64,000 nt of DNA. Source: Mycobacterium sp. UM_WGJ (lineage in GTDB: Bacteria; Actinomycetota; Actinomycetes; Mycobacteriales; Mycobacteriaceae). Below, piece by piece: positions 1 to 14,217 of the stretch (its first letter is position 1; each line of letters starts with the position of its first letter). The stretch covers positions 1 to 64,000 of the forward strand of contig NZ_AUWR01000008.1 in assembly GCF_000455125.1 (NCBI RefSeq), read 5' to 3'. A program made the position numbers and the translations under genes. The notes beneath the pieces are model-generated. The model was not told the origin of the DNA and did not search any database. It saw nothing but the letters and a program-made list of their open reading frames with translations.

Positions 1-503
1 CGGCGGCAACGGTGCTGCTGTCGGGCTGTGGCGGCCACCCGCCGGCGGAGCCGGTGGCCGAGATCCCGGTGACCTCGACGACGGCGGTTCCCGGCCCGGT
101 TCCGTCGGCGGCCCTGCCGGCTCCCGAGGCGCTGACCGATGTGCTGTACCGGCTGTCGGACCCCGAGGTGCCCGGCGCGGACAAGCTGGCACTGGTCGAG
201 GGCGCCAAACCCGCCGACGCCGCGACCATCGACAAGTTCGCCACCGCCCTCAAAGACGGCGGCTATCTGCCGCTGAGCCTCGACGCCGCCGCTCTCGGCT
301 GGTCCGACCGCAACCCGGGCAACGTGACCGCGGACGTCACGGTGACCACGGCCGATCCCGCCACCGGCACGTTCTTCTTCCCGATGGAGTTCACTCCCCA
401 GCACGGCGACTGGCAGCTGTCGCAGGACACCGCCAAGACCCTGCTGGCGTTCGGCAACGCCCGGACCGGCAAAACAGAGCCGGCGGCGCCGCCGACACCC
501 TGA
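1..503 (+). CDS. lppK: Lipoprotein LppK, 5' end cut off by window
   Basis: The frame is open from the first bases, so the true start and the positively charged end of the signal peptide lie upstream. The first visible residues run into a lipobox, LLSGC, whose Cys is codon 7 of the visible frame, so the protein should be exported and lipid-anchored. A Pro/Ala-rich linker follows, then a folded domain of about 120 residues that ends in a Pro-rich tail. The match to mycobacterial LppK rests on the sequence and on position next to trmI and the RecB-like nuclease. Its function is not established. The gene is followed by a 100-bp gap and then a gene that is not at this place in M. tuberculosis. Confidence 0.8.
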   Translation, partial: AATVLLSGCGGHPPAEPVAEIPVTSTTAVPGPVPSAALPAPEALTDVLYRLSDPEVPGADKLALVEGAKPADAATIDKFATALKDGGYLPLSLDAAALGWSDRNPGNVTADVTVTTADPATGTFFFPMEFTPQHGDWQLSQDTAKTLLAFGNARTGKTEPAAPPTP

Positions 504-603
504 GTCTCACCCCACAGCGACACCGGCAGGGGCCGCAAAAACCAGTCGAAACCGGCGCGGCGAACCCGCGATAAACCGCTCACAACCGGCGCATACTCCG
601 AGA

Positions 604-2310
604 ATGCCCATCGAGCAACGGCTGATCGTCAGCGTCGTTGACGAGACACCGGATTCCATACCGATCATCACGTATCAGCGTGACGATCACTCGTGTAGCG
701 GGGCGTGGTCACGCCCGAAGGTGCCAGCGCTGGTCTTCGCCGACAACTCCCACGACGGGTCGGCGGTGGCCTATCACCACGGCGTACTCGGCGGCGCACA
801 GACGCCGGTACAGCTGGTGTTCTGGGGTGCCTGGTGGAACGGCGCGGGTTCGGCTCAGCGCGGTCTGATCGAGTCCCGCACGCAGGCCCTCTTGGCGAGC
901 CGCTATTTCAGTGAGCTGGCGCAGTACTACATCGCCGGCGCCCCGACCTGGCGAGGCTCGGTCACCGTGCTCTCCCCCGCTCCGCCGCTGGGTGCCGTGG
1001 ATTCCACCACGACAATGCGCCGGGTACTGGGGCTGATCGAGGACAGCATCGACGACGGCGTGTTCCCCGATCCCGACGACGGCCCGCGACTCGCCTTCAT
1101 TGTCCTGATGCCCCAGGGCTTTACGGTGGCCGGCGGCGCCGTCGCGGGCGCGCATTCGACGGACTACACGTTCGATTTCCCGTTCGACACCGATCGCTAC
1201 TGGGCGGGCTGGGTGCGCTACTTCGACCCGGCGACCGAGGATATCGAGCTGACGATGTCGACTCTGGGCCACGAGCTGGTGGAGATCCTGACCGACCCCG
1301 AGGCGGACGGCTGGCGACGGGAACCGCTGGACGGCAACTGCGAGATCTGCGACTGGAGCGATTCGACAGTCAGCGGCCGAACGGTACGGCAGCGCGCCTG
1401 GGTCAACGATGTGCGAGTGCAGTCGTACTGGTCGATCCGGCACGGGGCCACCATCATCCCGATCGACGACGACTACGGCGCGCAACTCGAGGCCAAGGTG
1501 ACCGAGACCGGCCGGCGCGAGGTGTCGCGAGGAACCCTGACGACCGACCCCGCCGTCCGCCGTGCCTGCGCGACCATCCCGGCGTGCTGCATCGCCGACA
1601 ACCACTACGAGTACGTGTTGTACTCGGTGTCCGAGACCGCTCGGATCCGGCTGGTGTGGACTCGGTATCGCACCCCGCGCGCAAGCTGGAGCATTCGGGG
1701 AATCGCCGTATCCGGTTCGGGCACTGTGCAAGTGACGCTCCCGGTGGACGGCTACACCGGCGAGAATCCGGTGACGTCGGTGCGGCGGGTGCGAGTGGAC
1801 TACACCGCGAGCGACACCGTGCTGGATCTGACGGTGAACGATCCCGGCGGCAACTTCGATCTAGCGGTCAGCTGCACCGTGACCGATGCCTCGATCGCGG
1901 GGAACGTGGCGACGAACGTGATCGCCGCTCCCAGCATCGTCGTCGGCTTCGTCGGAGCCAACCTAGTCGCCGACGCGAATTACCTTGCCGCGCTGAGCCG
2001 CTGCTACAAGGCGATGCTGGACAAATACAAGGTCCAGTACCAGCCGATGGGACGACCGGGCCCGGGCGACCCGATCAAGTACGACCCGACGGTGCTCAAC
2101 ACCGGACTACCGGCGTACGCCGGCCTGACCGGACACCAGCAGCTTCAGGAGACCGGCAAGCTGATCCGCGCCGCGGCCTATCTGCTCGACACCGACGACG
2201 CCTACGCCTTTGTCGGACATCTTGTCCGGTCACAGCCGGCACTGGTGCGCGCCCTGCAAACCCGCACCGAGACCGATGTGGTGGCCTCGCTGCTGACGAC
2301 GACGTCCTGA
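604..2310 (+). CDS. Hypothetical 568-aa protein with HELxExxTDP motif (EXORDIUM/PHI-1-like)
   Basis: I do not recognise a named gene. The N-terminal 300 residues contain a patch around residues 75-90 (TPVQLVFWGAWWNG) and the motif GHELVEILTDP, with H223, E224, E227 and D231. That HE-x-x-E-x-x-TDP pattern resembles the one in plant EXORDIUM/PHI-1 proteins and bacterial relatives and recalls a metalloprotease HExxH helix, but the second His is missing. The C-terminal part (about residues 330-430) looks like a beta-sandwich, pre-peptidase-type domain. No signal peptide is visible. A CATACT box at 592-597 ends 6 nt before the ATG, so the mRNA may be leaderless. M. tuberculosis has only a short unrelated gene here, so this is probably accessory. 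It converges on trmI with 4 bp between stops. Confidence 0.7.
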   Translation: MPIEQRLIVSVVDETPDSIPIITYQRDDHSCSGAWSRPKVPALVFADNSHDGSAVAYHHGVLGGAQTPVQLVFWGAWWNGAGSAQRGLIESRTQALLASRYFSELAQYYIAGAPTWRGSVTVLSPAPPLGAVDSTTTMRRVLGLIEDSIDDGVFPDPDDGPRLAFIVLMPQGFTVAGGAVAGAHSTDYTFDFPFDTDRYWAGWVRYFDPATEDIELTMSTLGHELVEILTDPEADGWRREPLDGNCEICDWSDSTVSGRTVRQRAWVNDVRVQSYWSIRHGATIIPIDDDYGAQLEAKVTETGRREVSRGTLTTDPAVRRACATIPACCIADNHYEYVLYSVSETARIRLVWTRYRTPRASWSIRGIAVSGSGTVQVTLPVDGYTGENPVTSVRRVRVDYTASDTVLDLTVNDPGGNFDLAVSCTVTDASIAGNVATNVIAAPSIVVGFVGANLVADANYLAALSRCYKAMLDKYKVQYQPMGRPGPGDPIKYDPTVLNTGLPAYAGLTGHQQLQETGKLIRAAAYLLDTDDAYAFVGHLVRSQPALVRALQTRTETDVVASLLTTTS

Positions 2311-2314
2311 GCCG

Positions 2315-4025
<1,711 letters not shown>

Positions 4026-4029
<4 letters not shown>

Positions 4030-4814
4030 CCGGCAGCTATTACCGGCGCGCGGCCGGGTCCGGCAGCACCGACCACGTGGTCTATGAATCCACCGACCTG
4101 ACCCGCAGCAACTGGGGCCGGCTACAGCACGGGTCTCCACCGCTGGCGCTGCTCACCCGCGAGATCGAGCGACTGCTCGACGGATCGGATCAGCGGATCG
4201 CCCGACTGAGCCTGGACATCCTGGGGGCGATACCGGTGGCCCCGGTGCGGGTTTCGGCCCGGACGCAGCGGCCCGGCCGGCGGATCGCGCTGCTGGAAGC
4301 GCAGATGTTCACCCGCGACGACGACCGGCCGGTGGCGCGGCTGAGCGCCTGGACACTGGCCACCTCCGACACCACCGCGGTGTCCTGCGACCGGTATGCG
4401 CCACTGGTCAGCGGGCCGTCGCTGCCGCCGCCGGAGTGGTTCGCCCAGGCCAGCGGTTACGCCCAGTCGGTGCGCTGGCGAGTCCAGCCGGATGCGCCCG
4501 ACGGCTCCGCGGTGGCCTGGCTGAGTCCGCAGGTCCACCTGGTGGACAGCGAGCCGACCACCGCCCTGCAGCGGCTGGCGATGGTGGTCGACTCCGCGAA
4601 CGGTGTCGGTGCCGCCCTGGATGTCGACGAGTACATGTTCATGAACACCGACACCGTCGTGCACCTGCACCGGCTGCCGACCGGAGCGGATTTCGGACTG
4701 CGCGCCCGTGCCTCGATCGGCCCCGACGGGGTGGGCGTCACCACCGCCGAGTTGTTCGACGCCGACGGATTCATCGGCACGTCTGCGCAGGCGTTGCTGG
4801 TGCAGCGACGCTGA
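4026..4814 (+). CDS. Acyl-CoA thioesterase family protein (double hotdog, TesB-like)
   Basis: The protein has 262 aa and starts at ATG 4026 inside the nuclease stop (ATGA). It reads as two hotdog repeats. The first carries NWGRLQHGSPPLALLTREIE near residue 25. The second contains a DVDEYMFMNTDTVVHLHR segment and ends in GTSAQALLVQRR, a typical TesB-like terminus. Such enzymes hydrolyse acyl-CoA esters, and the substrate cannot be read from the sequence. As far as I recall, M. tuberculosis has no thioesterase at this position, and its coupling to a DNA nuclease has no obvious functional logic. It converges on the DUF4126 gene. Confidence 0.75.
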
Positions 4815-4820
4815 AAGGGC

Positions 4821-5306
4821 TCAGACCACCGCGGTCAGCGCGGCGATCGCGAAACCGCCCAGCACCGCAATGGCGTCCTCCGCCAGCGCGATCGGCAGAT
4901 CGCGGCCGCCGTTGGCGGCGACCAGGCGCTGGCGTACCCGGAAACCGACCAGGGTGCCGATCACCGCACCGATGATGCCCGCGCCGAGCGCCGTCCAGGT
5001 GTAGTTCCAGGCCGTGCCGAGCACCGCACCGGCGAACCCGCCCAGCACGATCCGCGCGCCGAACTGCATCGGCACGGTACGCGCCGGTGTACTGGGCAGT
5101 TGGTCGGTGACGAGTTCACCGACCGCCAGCAAAGTCAAAACGGTGACGGTCACCGGATGGCTCAGCCACTCGACCCACGTCCCGTTCAGGTTGATCCACT
5201 GCAGGGCGGCCGCCCAAGCCATGACTGCCGGCGCGGTAAACGCGCGCAGTCCGGCAACGGCACCGATGAAAAGCGCGAGCACCAGCACGATGAAATGCGT
5301 CACCAT
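4821..5306 (-). CDS. DUF4126 integral membrane protein
   Basis: This 161-aa hydrophobic protein matches Rv2120c and the DUF4126 family. It shows about four membrane segments with Gly/Ala-rich helices (for example LVLALFIGAVAGLRAFTAPA at the N-terminus and AVLGGFAIAALTAVV at the end). The molecular function of the family is unknown. It lies downstream of hisG on the same strand after a 67-bp gap, so it may be read through from the his genes. Confidence 0.82.
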   Translation of the reverse strand: MVTHFIVLVLALFIGAVAGLRAFTAPAVMAWAAALQWINLNGTWVEWLSHPVTVTVLTLLAVGELVTDQLPSTPARTVPMQFGARIVLGGFAGAVLGTAWNYTWTALGAGIIGAVIGTLVGFRVRQRLVAANGGRDLPIALAEDAIAVLGGFAIAALTAVV

Positions 5307-5373
5307 TACCTCCCGGGCCAGTCGAGTCGATCACCGGACGCTAACACGGCAAAGGCTCAGCTACCGGGACTGC

Positions 5374-6234
5374 TCAAAATCGGCAGAATCTGATGTCCGA
5401 GGCGAGGATGGCCTTCGCACCGATCGCGGCCAACTGGTCCATGATCGCGTTGACCTCGCGCCGCGGCACCAGAGCGCGTACCGCGGCCCAGTCGGGGTCG
5501 GCCAGCGGAGCGATCGTCGGCGACTCCAGGCCCGGGGTGATCGCGACGGCCTGTTCGAGCACCGCACGCGGACAGTCGTAGTCGAGCATCAGGTACTGCT
5601 GACCGAACACCACGCCCTGCACCCGGGCGGCCAGTTGGTCGCGGGCGGCAGCAGTCTCGGCACTGCGGCCGTTGGCCTGCGCGCCTTCGATCAACACCGC
5701 TTCGGAATCGCACAGCGACTCCCCGAAAGCCACCAGACCGTGCTGGCGAAGGGTGCGCCCGGAGCCCACCACGTCGGCGATCGCGTCCGCCACCCCGAGT
5801 TGGATGGAGATCTCCACCGCTCCGTCGAGCCGGATGACGGTGGCCTCGATGCCCCTGGCCGCCAGGTCCTTGCGGACCAGGTTCGGGTAGGCGGTGGCGA
5901 TGCGCTGGCCGGCCAGGTCCGCCGCAACCCAGTCCCGCCCGGCCGGAGCGGCGTAACGGAACCGCGAGTAGCCGAAACCCAGGGCCAACCGCTCGGCCAC
6001 CGGCGCCCCCGACTCGGCCGCCAGATCCCGTCCGGTGATCCCGAAGTCGAGTTCACCGGACCCGACGTAGATGGCGATGTCCTTGGGCCGCAGGAAGAAG
6101 AACTCGACCTTGTTGGCCGGATCGATGACGGTCAGATCCTTGGCGTCGGCGCGGCTGCGGTAGCCGGCCTCCGACAGCATTGCCGCGGCAGCCTCACTGA
6201 GCGCCCCCTTGTTGGGCACCGCAACACGCAACAT
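5374..6234 (-). CDS. hisG: ATP phosphoribosyltransferase HisG
   Basis: HisG catalyses the first, committed step of histidine synthesis, joining ATP and PRPP to phosphoribosyl-ATP. The start is ATG 6234 ([16 protein letters not shown]). At 286 aa it is the long form, with a C-terminal regulatory domain of the type that binds histidine for feedback inhibition. The N-terminal KG-x-L segment, the [14 protein letters not shown] loop and the PRPP-site motif [14 protein letters not shown] are present. It ends in RFCRF like the M. tuberculosis enzyme. Its start lies 2 nt after the hisE stop, so the two are co-transcribed and probably coupled. Confidence 0.95.
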   Translation of the reverse strand: MLRVAVPNKGALSEAAAAMLSEAGYRSRADAKDLTVIDPANKVEFFFLRPKDIAIYVGSGELDFGITGRDLAAESGAPVAERLALGFGYSRFRYAAPAGRDWVAADLAGQRIATAYPNLVRKDLAARGIEATVIRLDGAVEISIQLGVADAIADVVGSGRTLRQHGLVAFGESLCDSEAVLIEGAQANGRSAETAAARDQLAARVQGVVFGQQYLMLDYDCPRAVLEQAVAITPGLESPTIAPLADPDWAAVRALVPRREVNAIMDQLAAIGAKAILASDIRFCRF

Positions 6235-6236
6235 GC

Positions 6237-6518
6237 TCACAGCTTCCCGTAGACGTCGGACAGCGTCAGCCCGCGCGAGATCATCAGCACCTGGGTCCAA
6301 TACAGCAGCTGGCTGATCTCCTCGGCCAGATCTTCATCGGACTGGTGTTCGGCGGCCAGCCACACCTCGCCGGCCTCCTCCAGGATCTTCTTGCCGATCG
6401 TGTGTACACCGGCGTCCAGCGCCGCCACGGTGCCGCTGCCGGCCGGCCGGGTCGCGGCACGCTCACCGAGCTCGGCGAACAGTTCCTCGAAGGTCTTCAC
6501 GAGCAGGGATTGTTTCAT
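6237..6518 (-). CDS. hisE: Phosphoribosyl-ATP pyrophosphatase HisE
   Basis: HisE removes pyrophosphate from phosphoribosyl-ATP in the second step of histidine synthesis. The protein has 93 aa, the normal size for a stand-alone mycobacterial HisE. It carries the MazG-like metal-binding pattern in [28 protein letters not shown]... split over residues 48-75, with its EE and DE acidic clusters. It is immediately upstream of hisG and 6 nt downstream of the HAD phosphatase, forming a compact HAD-hisE-hisG unit. Confidence 0.95.
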   Translation of the reverse strand: MKQSLLVKTFEELFAELGERAATRPAGSGTVAALDAGVHTIGKKILEEAGEVWLAAEHQSDEDLAEEISQLLYWTQVLMISRGLTLSDVYGKL

Positions 6519-6524
6519 GCGGCA

Positions 6525-7229
6525 TCAGGACGGGTCACGCCGGTTTCCGGCGGCAACCGCTTGCGAGTCGGCCAGCTGGGCGCAGATTTCGTGCAGGTCG
6601 CTCAGCCCGAGCCCGGTCAGGGACCGCACCTGGTGGCGCCGGGCGCCGGCCGGCACCGGCAGCGCATTGGGCACCACCAGCACCGCGCATCCGGCCGCCT
6701 CGGCCGCGGCGGCACCCGTCGGCGAGTCCTCCACCGCCAGACACCAGCGCGGATCGGTGTCCAGCAGCTCGGCGGCACGCAGGTAGGGATCCGGGGCCGG
6801 TTTGCCCGCGGGCACCTCGTCACCACAGACCACCGCCGCGAAGTAATGCCGGCCGATGCTGCCCAGCGCCCGCTCGGCCAGCATCCGCGGGGTGTTGGTC
6901 ACCAGGGCGGTCGGCATCCCCGCGCCGGCCAGCTCGTCGAGCAGCTCCCGGGCGCCGTCGCACCAGGGCAGGCCCGCATCGAACAGCTCACCGGTGAAGT
7001 CATGCAACCAGCGCGCCGAGGCCGCCATGGCCGCCGGATCGAGCGGCAGCCCTAGGTCGTGGTACACGATCCGCATGGTGTCCTCGGCGCACCCGCCGAC
7101 CGTGGACGCCCGGACTTCCGGGGTCAGCACCCCGCCCAGGCGGTCGTAGAGCGCGTCCATCGCCACGTCCCACAACTTCTCGGAATCGACCAGGGTGCCG
7201 TCCATGTCGCACAGCACCGCGCGCAGCAC
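6525..7229 (-). CDS. HAD-superfamily phosphatase (beta-phosphoglucomutase-like)
   Basis: The 234-aa protein has all four HAD motifs: DMDGTLVDS (motif I, nucleophile D8), VTNTPR (II), GKPAPDPY (III) and VEDSPTGAAAA (IV). A helical C1 cap lies between motifs I and II, as in the beta-phosphoglucomutase/phosphoglycolate phosphatase branch. The substrate cannot be deduced. It sits 6 nt upstream of hisE and 6 nt downstream of metH on the same strand, so all four genes may be on one transcript. A His-pathway HisN-like phosphatase role is possible from context only. As I recall, M. tuberculosis has PPE37 rather than this gene between metH and hisE. Confidence 0.85.
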   Translation of the reverse strand: MLRAVLCDMDGTLVDSEKLWDVAMDALYDRLGGVLTPEVRASTVGGCAEDTMRIVYHDLGLPLDPAAMAASARWLHDFTGELFDAGLPWCDGARELLDELAGAGMPTALVTNTPRMLAERALGSIGRHYFAAVVCGDEVPAGKPAPDPYLRAAELLDTDPRWCLAVEDSPTGAAAAEAAGCAVLVVPNALPVPAGARRHQVRSLTGLGLSDLHEICAQLADSQAVAAGNRRDPS

Positions 7230-7235
7230 CAGGGC

Positions 7236-10976
<3,741 letters not shown>

Positions 10977-10981
10977 GCGGG

Positions 10982-11068
10982 CTCCTTCCGTGACGGAAGG
11001 CGTCCTTAACTCTGTCGAGCGTGGCGGCCACCGGCAGAGACCGGCGAACCGTTGCAACGCCTCTCGAC
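10982..11068 (-). promoter_or_regulatory. SAH-riboswitch-like leader of metH
   Basis: On the minus strand, GUCGAG (11068-11063) pairs with CUCGAC (11019-11014) as P1. AGGCGU (11062-11057) pairs with ACGCCU (11003-10998) as a pseudoknot. The joining segment GCGUUGCAACGG closely matches the conserved GCGCUGCAACGG core of S-adenosylhomocysteine riboswitches. Downstream, CCUUCCGU (11000-10993) and ACGGAAGG (10991-10984) form a hairpin that covers the AAGGAG ribosome site. The pseudoknot strand overlaps that hairpin by three bases, so SAH binding would free the ribosome site, an ON switch as known for this class. P2 is only loosely matched, and no alignment was run. Confidence 0.72.
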
Positions 11069-11167
11069 GGGGGAAAGTCTACGTGGTCGCCCGGGGTCGA
11101 GACGAATGCCCCGATGAACAAGCCGACTCCGCGGGTCCGGTGCGGCCCGTGATCAATGCCCAGGCCT

Positions 11168-11173
11168 TACCCT
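11168..11173 (+). promoter_or_regulatory. -10 element for leaderless PAC2 gene
   Basis: TACCCT fits the mycobacterial TANNNT -10 consensus and ends 6 nt before the GTG at 11180. This is the spacing expected when transcription begins on the start codon itself, so the mRNA should be leaderless. No convincing -35 is visible, which is common for such promoters. Confidence 0.5.
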
Positions 11174-11179
11174 GGCCTT

Positions 11180-12046
11180 GTGACCCGACCGGATGACGGC
11201 CCCGCGCTTTCCGAACTGCACGACACCATCGTGGTGGCTGCGTTCGAGGGCTGGAATGACGCCGGTGACGCCGCCAGCGATGCGGTGCAGCATCTCAACA
11301 ACATCTGGGAAGCCAAGCTGATCGCCGAGATCGACGACGAGGCCTACTACGACTACCAGGTGAATCGGCCGGTGATTCGCCAGCTCGACGGCGTCACCCG
11401 GGAGCTGGTCTGGCCGTCGATGCGCATTTCGCATTGCCGGCCGCCGGGCAGCGACCGCGACATCGTGCTGATGCACGGCGTCGAGCCGAACATGCGCTGG
11501 CGGTCGTTCTGCGCCGAGCTGCTGGCGGTGATCGAAGAACTCAACGTCGACACCGTGGTGATCCTGGGCGCGCTGCTGGCCGACACGCCCCACACCCGCC
11601 CGGTGCCGGTGTCCGGCGCCGCGTACTCGGCGGAGTCAGCCACCCGATTCGGGCTGACCGAGACCCGCTACGAGGGGCCCACCGGGATCACCGGGGTGTT
11701 CCAGGACGCCTGCGTGGCGGCCGGCATTCCGGCGGTCACCTTCTGGGCGGCCGTACCGCACTACGTCTCACAACCACCCAACCCCAAGGCCACGGTCGCG
11801 CTGCTGCGCCGCGTCGAGGACGCCCTGGACATCGAGGTGCCACTGGGCGACCTGCCGGCCCAAGCCGAGGAGTGGGAGCTGGCGGTCACCGAGATGGCCA
11901 GCGAGGACGACGAGATCGCCGACTACGTGACCTCTTTGGAGGAACGCGGCGACGCCGAGGTCGACATGACCGAGGCGTTGAACAAGATCGACGGCGACGC
12001 GCTGGCCGCCGAGTTCGAGCGCTACCTGCGGCGCCGGCGACGCTGA
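11180..12046 (+). CDS. PAC2 (proteasome assembly chaperone) family protein
   Basis: This is the orthologue of Rv2125, 288 aa from GTG 11180; an in-frame ATG at 11156 would add eight residues. The GTG is preferred because the -10 element at 11168-11173 predicts a leaderless transcript starting there. PAC2-family proteins share a fold with proteasome assembly chaperones, and in actinobacteria their role is uncertain. Visible family segments are VAAFEGWNDAGDAASDAV near the start, LGALLADTPHTRPVPVSG, and GITGVFQDACVAAGIP. The C-terminal 60 residues are acidic and helical. It is divergent from metH. Confidence 0.87.
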   Translation: MTRPDDGPALSELHDTIVVAAFEGWNDAGDAASDAVQHLNNIWEAKLIAEIDDEAYYDYQVNRPVIRQLDGVTRELVWPSMRISHCRPPGSDRDIVLMHGVEPNMRWRSFCAELLAVIEELNVDTVVILGALLADTPHTRPVPVSGAAYSAESATRFGLTETRYEGPTGITGVFQDACVAAGIPAVTFWAAVPHYVSQPPNPKATVALLRRVEDALDIEVPLGDLPAQAEEWELAVTEMASEDDEIADYVTSLEERGDAEVDMTEALNKIDGDALAAEFERYLRRRRR

Positions 12047-12055
12047 ACCGCGGGT

Positions 12056-12928
12056 CTACTTCTCCATTTTCTCGTTGTAGGCACTGGTGGAGCGGCCCAG
12101 CGCGGCGACTTCGGCGTCCATCCGCGGCACGATGGTGGCGGCGCCCTTGATGAACGGGCCTTCCACCGGCCGCAGCGTCAGCACCGGCTTGATCCAGCGG
12201 AACACCCCCACCCAGCCCGGGCAGTAGACGCGGCGCCGACGGCCCTCGATGCCTGCGACGAAGGCGTCGACACACTTGTCGACCGAGGTAGTCTTGTTGA
12301 GCGGCCACGGCAGTTTGGACAGCATCTCGCCGAACGCCCCCAGATCGGCCTTGGTATCGCGAACCAAGGGTGTGTCAATCCAGGCCATGTGCGCCGATCC
12401 GACCTCAACGCCCTGGTAGGCGACCTCCTGGCGCAGCGCACTGGCGAAGTGCTCGACCCCGGCCTTGGCCACGTCGTAGGACGCCATCCCGGCCAGCGGA
12501 CTGAACGCCGCCAGCGAGGACACCACCAGCACATAGCCGCGACGCTCGATGACCGACGGCAGCGCGGCCCGCACGGTGTTGAACACGCCCATCACGTCGA
12601 CGTCGATCACCCGCTTGAACGTCTCGGGGTCCACGTTCAGCACCGACCCGTAGCTGGCGATGCCGGCATTGGCCACCACGGTGTCGATGCCGCCGAAACG
12701 CTCGGTGGCCTGCGTGACCACCGCCTGCATCGCGGCCAGATCCCGCACGTCGGCGACGGCGGTCAGCGCTCGGTCACCCAGATCCTCGGCCAGCGTGTTG
12801 AGGGCGGCCTCATCCAGGTCCGTCACCACCACAGAGGCGCCCTGGGAGTGCAGCCGGCGGGCCAGCTGCTCGCCAATACCGTGCGCGCCGCCGGTGATGA
12901 AAACGACTTGGGAGTGAATCGAAGACAT
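12056..12928 (-). CDS. Short-chain dehydrogenase/reductase
   Basis: Orthologue of Rv2129c, 290 aa. It has the classical SDR features: TGGAHGIGEQLA for nucleotide binding near residue 12, NAGIASYG, the catalytic Ser in VVSSLAAFSP and the YxxxK pair in SYDVAKAG. The sequence VTDLDE after beta-strand 2 has an acidic residue of the kind that usually favours NAD(H) over NADP(H). The substrate is unknown. The C-terminal 40 residues, after a hydrophobic WVGVFRWIKPVLTL segment, may be membrane-associated. It converges on the PAC2 gene with 9 bp between stops. Confidence 0.87.
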   Translation of the reverse strand: MSSIHSQVVFITGGAHGIGEQLARRLHSQGASVVVTDLDEAALNTLAEDLGDRALTAVADVRDLAAMQAVVTQATERFGGIDTVVANAGIASYGSVLNVDPETFKRVIDVDVMGVFNTVRAALPSVIERRGYVLVVSSLAAFSPLAGMASYDVAKAGVEHFASALRQEVAYQGVEVGSAHMAWIDTPLVRDTKADLGAFGEMLSKLPWPLNKTTSVDKCVDAFVAGIEGRRRRVYCPGWVGVFRWIKPVLTLRPVEGPFIKGAATIVPRMDAEVAALGRSTSAYNEKMEK

Positions 12929-12957
12929 GGGCTCAACCTACTCCCGCCGCGGGTGTC

Positions 12958-14193
12958 CTACAGCGCCACTCCCAGCAGCGCGTCGACCGCCGTGGCCACC
13001 AGCCGCGGTGCGTCGGCGTCATGGCCGCCGTACTCCAGCGCATCGGTAGCCCAGCCATCCAACGCGGCCAACGCCTGGACGGTGTCCAGGTCATCGGCCA
13101 GATAACGACGCACCCGGCCGATGACGTCATCGGCAGCCGGTCCGGCGGGCAGCGTCGTCGCGGTCCGCCAGCGGTTCAGCCTCGCCTCGGCAGCTACCAG
13201 GGTGGCGTCGTCCCAGAACCGGTCACTGCGGTAGTGCCCGGCCAGCAGCCCCAGCCGGATCGCGGCCGGATCGGTCCCCTGAGCGCGCAGCTTGGAGACC
13301 AGCACCAGGTTGCCGCGGCTCTTGGACATCTTGTGCCCGTCCCAGCCGATCATCCCGGCGTGCACATAGTGGCGGGCGAAACGGCGCTCCCCGGTAAGGG
13401 ATTCGGCATGCGCGGCGGAGAACTCATGATGCGGGAAGACCAGATCGGAGCCGCCGCCCTGGATGTCGAGACCGGAGCCGATGCGGCTCAACGCGATCGC
13501 GGAACACTCGACATGCCACCCCGGCCGGCCGGCCCCGAACGGCGCGGGCCAACTGGGCTCACCCGGGCGGGCGGCGCGCCACAACAGGGCGTCGAGCGGG
13601 TCGGCCTTGCCGGCCCGATCCGGATCGCCGCCGCGCTCGGCGAACAGCTCCAGCATGGTGGCGCGGTCGAAACCGGATTCGTAACCGAACTGCTCGGTGG
13701 CGTCGGCGCGGAAGTAGACGTCGGGGTAATCGCCGTCGACGATGTAGGCCGATCCGGCGGCCAGCATCTTTTCGACCGACTCCACCACTTCGGCTATGGC
13801 CTCGGTGACCGCCACATAGTCGCGAGGCGGCAGCACCCGCAAGGCAGTCATGTCGGCGGCGAACAACTCCACCTGGCTGGCCGCCAACTCCTGCCACCGT
13901 ACCCCGTCACGCTCGGCGCGCTCGAGCAGTGGGTCGTCGACGTCGGTGACGTTCTGCACGTAGTTCACCCGGTGTCCGGCGTCGAGCCAGAGCCGGTGAA
14001 TCAGGTCGAAGACCAGATAGGTGGCGGCGTGGCCGAGGTGGGTGGCGTCATAAGGCGTGATGCCGCAGACGTACATGCTGGCCGTCGGGCCCGGCGACAC
14101 CGGACGCACCTGGCGGTCGGCGGTGTCATAGAGGCGCAGCGCCGGGCCGCGCCCGGGCAGGACCGGAACGGCCGGCGCGGACCACGATTGCAT
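12958..14193 (-). CDS. mshC: Mycothiol ligase MshC
   Basis: MshC joins L-cysteine to GlcN-inositol with ATP, the third dedicated step of mycothiol synthesis. It is an evolutionary derivative of cysteinyl-tRNA synthetase. At 411 aa it is close to the usual 412-414. The start is ATG 14193 ([17 protein letters not shown]), although a GTG two codons upstream is possible. Class I synthetase motifs are present: the HIGH equivalent THLGHAATY and KMSKSRGN. The zinc and cysteine site is seen in [13 protein letters not shown] (Cys near residue 42). It is downstream of cysQ on the same strand, grouping two sulfur-metabolism genes. Confidence 0.96.
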   Translation of the reverse strand: MQSWSAPAVPVLPGRGPALRLYDTADRQVRPVSPGPTASMYVCGITPYDATHLGHAATYLVFDLIHRLWLDAGHRVNYVQNVTDVDDPLLERAERDGVRWQELAASQVELFAADMTALRVLPPRDYVAVTEAIAEVVESVEKMLAAGSAYIVDGDYPDVYFRADATEQFGYESGFDRATMLELFAERGGDPDRAGKADPLDALLWRAARPGEPSWPAPFGAGRPGWHVECSAIALSRIGSGLDIQGGGSDLVFPHHEFSAAHAESLTGERRFARHYVHAGMIGWDGHKMSKSRGNLVLVSKLRAQGTDPAAIRLGLLAGHYRSDRFWDDATLVAAEARLNRWRTATTLPAGPAADDVIGRVRRYLADDLDTVQALAALDGWATDALEYGGHDADAPRLVATAVDALLGVAL

Positions 14194-14217
14194 GCCCACG
14201 ACTGTAAGGCCCGCTCG

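Noticed and set aside
10977-11179. Cobalamin riboswitch upstream of the B12-dependent metH
   Set aside because: No B12-box-like sequence is present and the leader is too short for a cobalamin riboswitch; the pairing pattern fits an SAH type instead.
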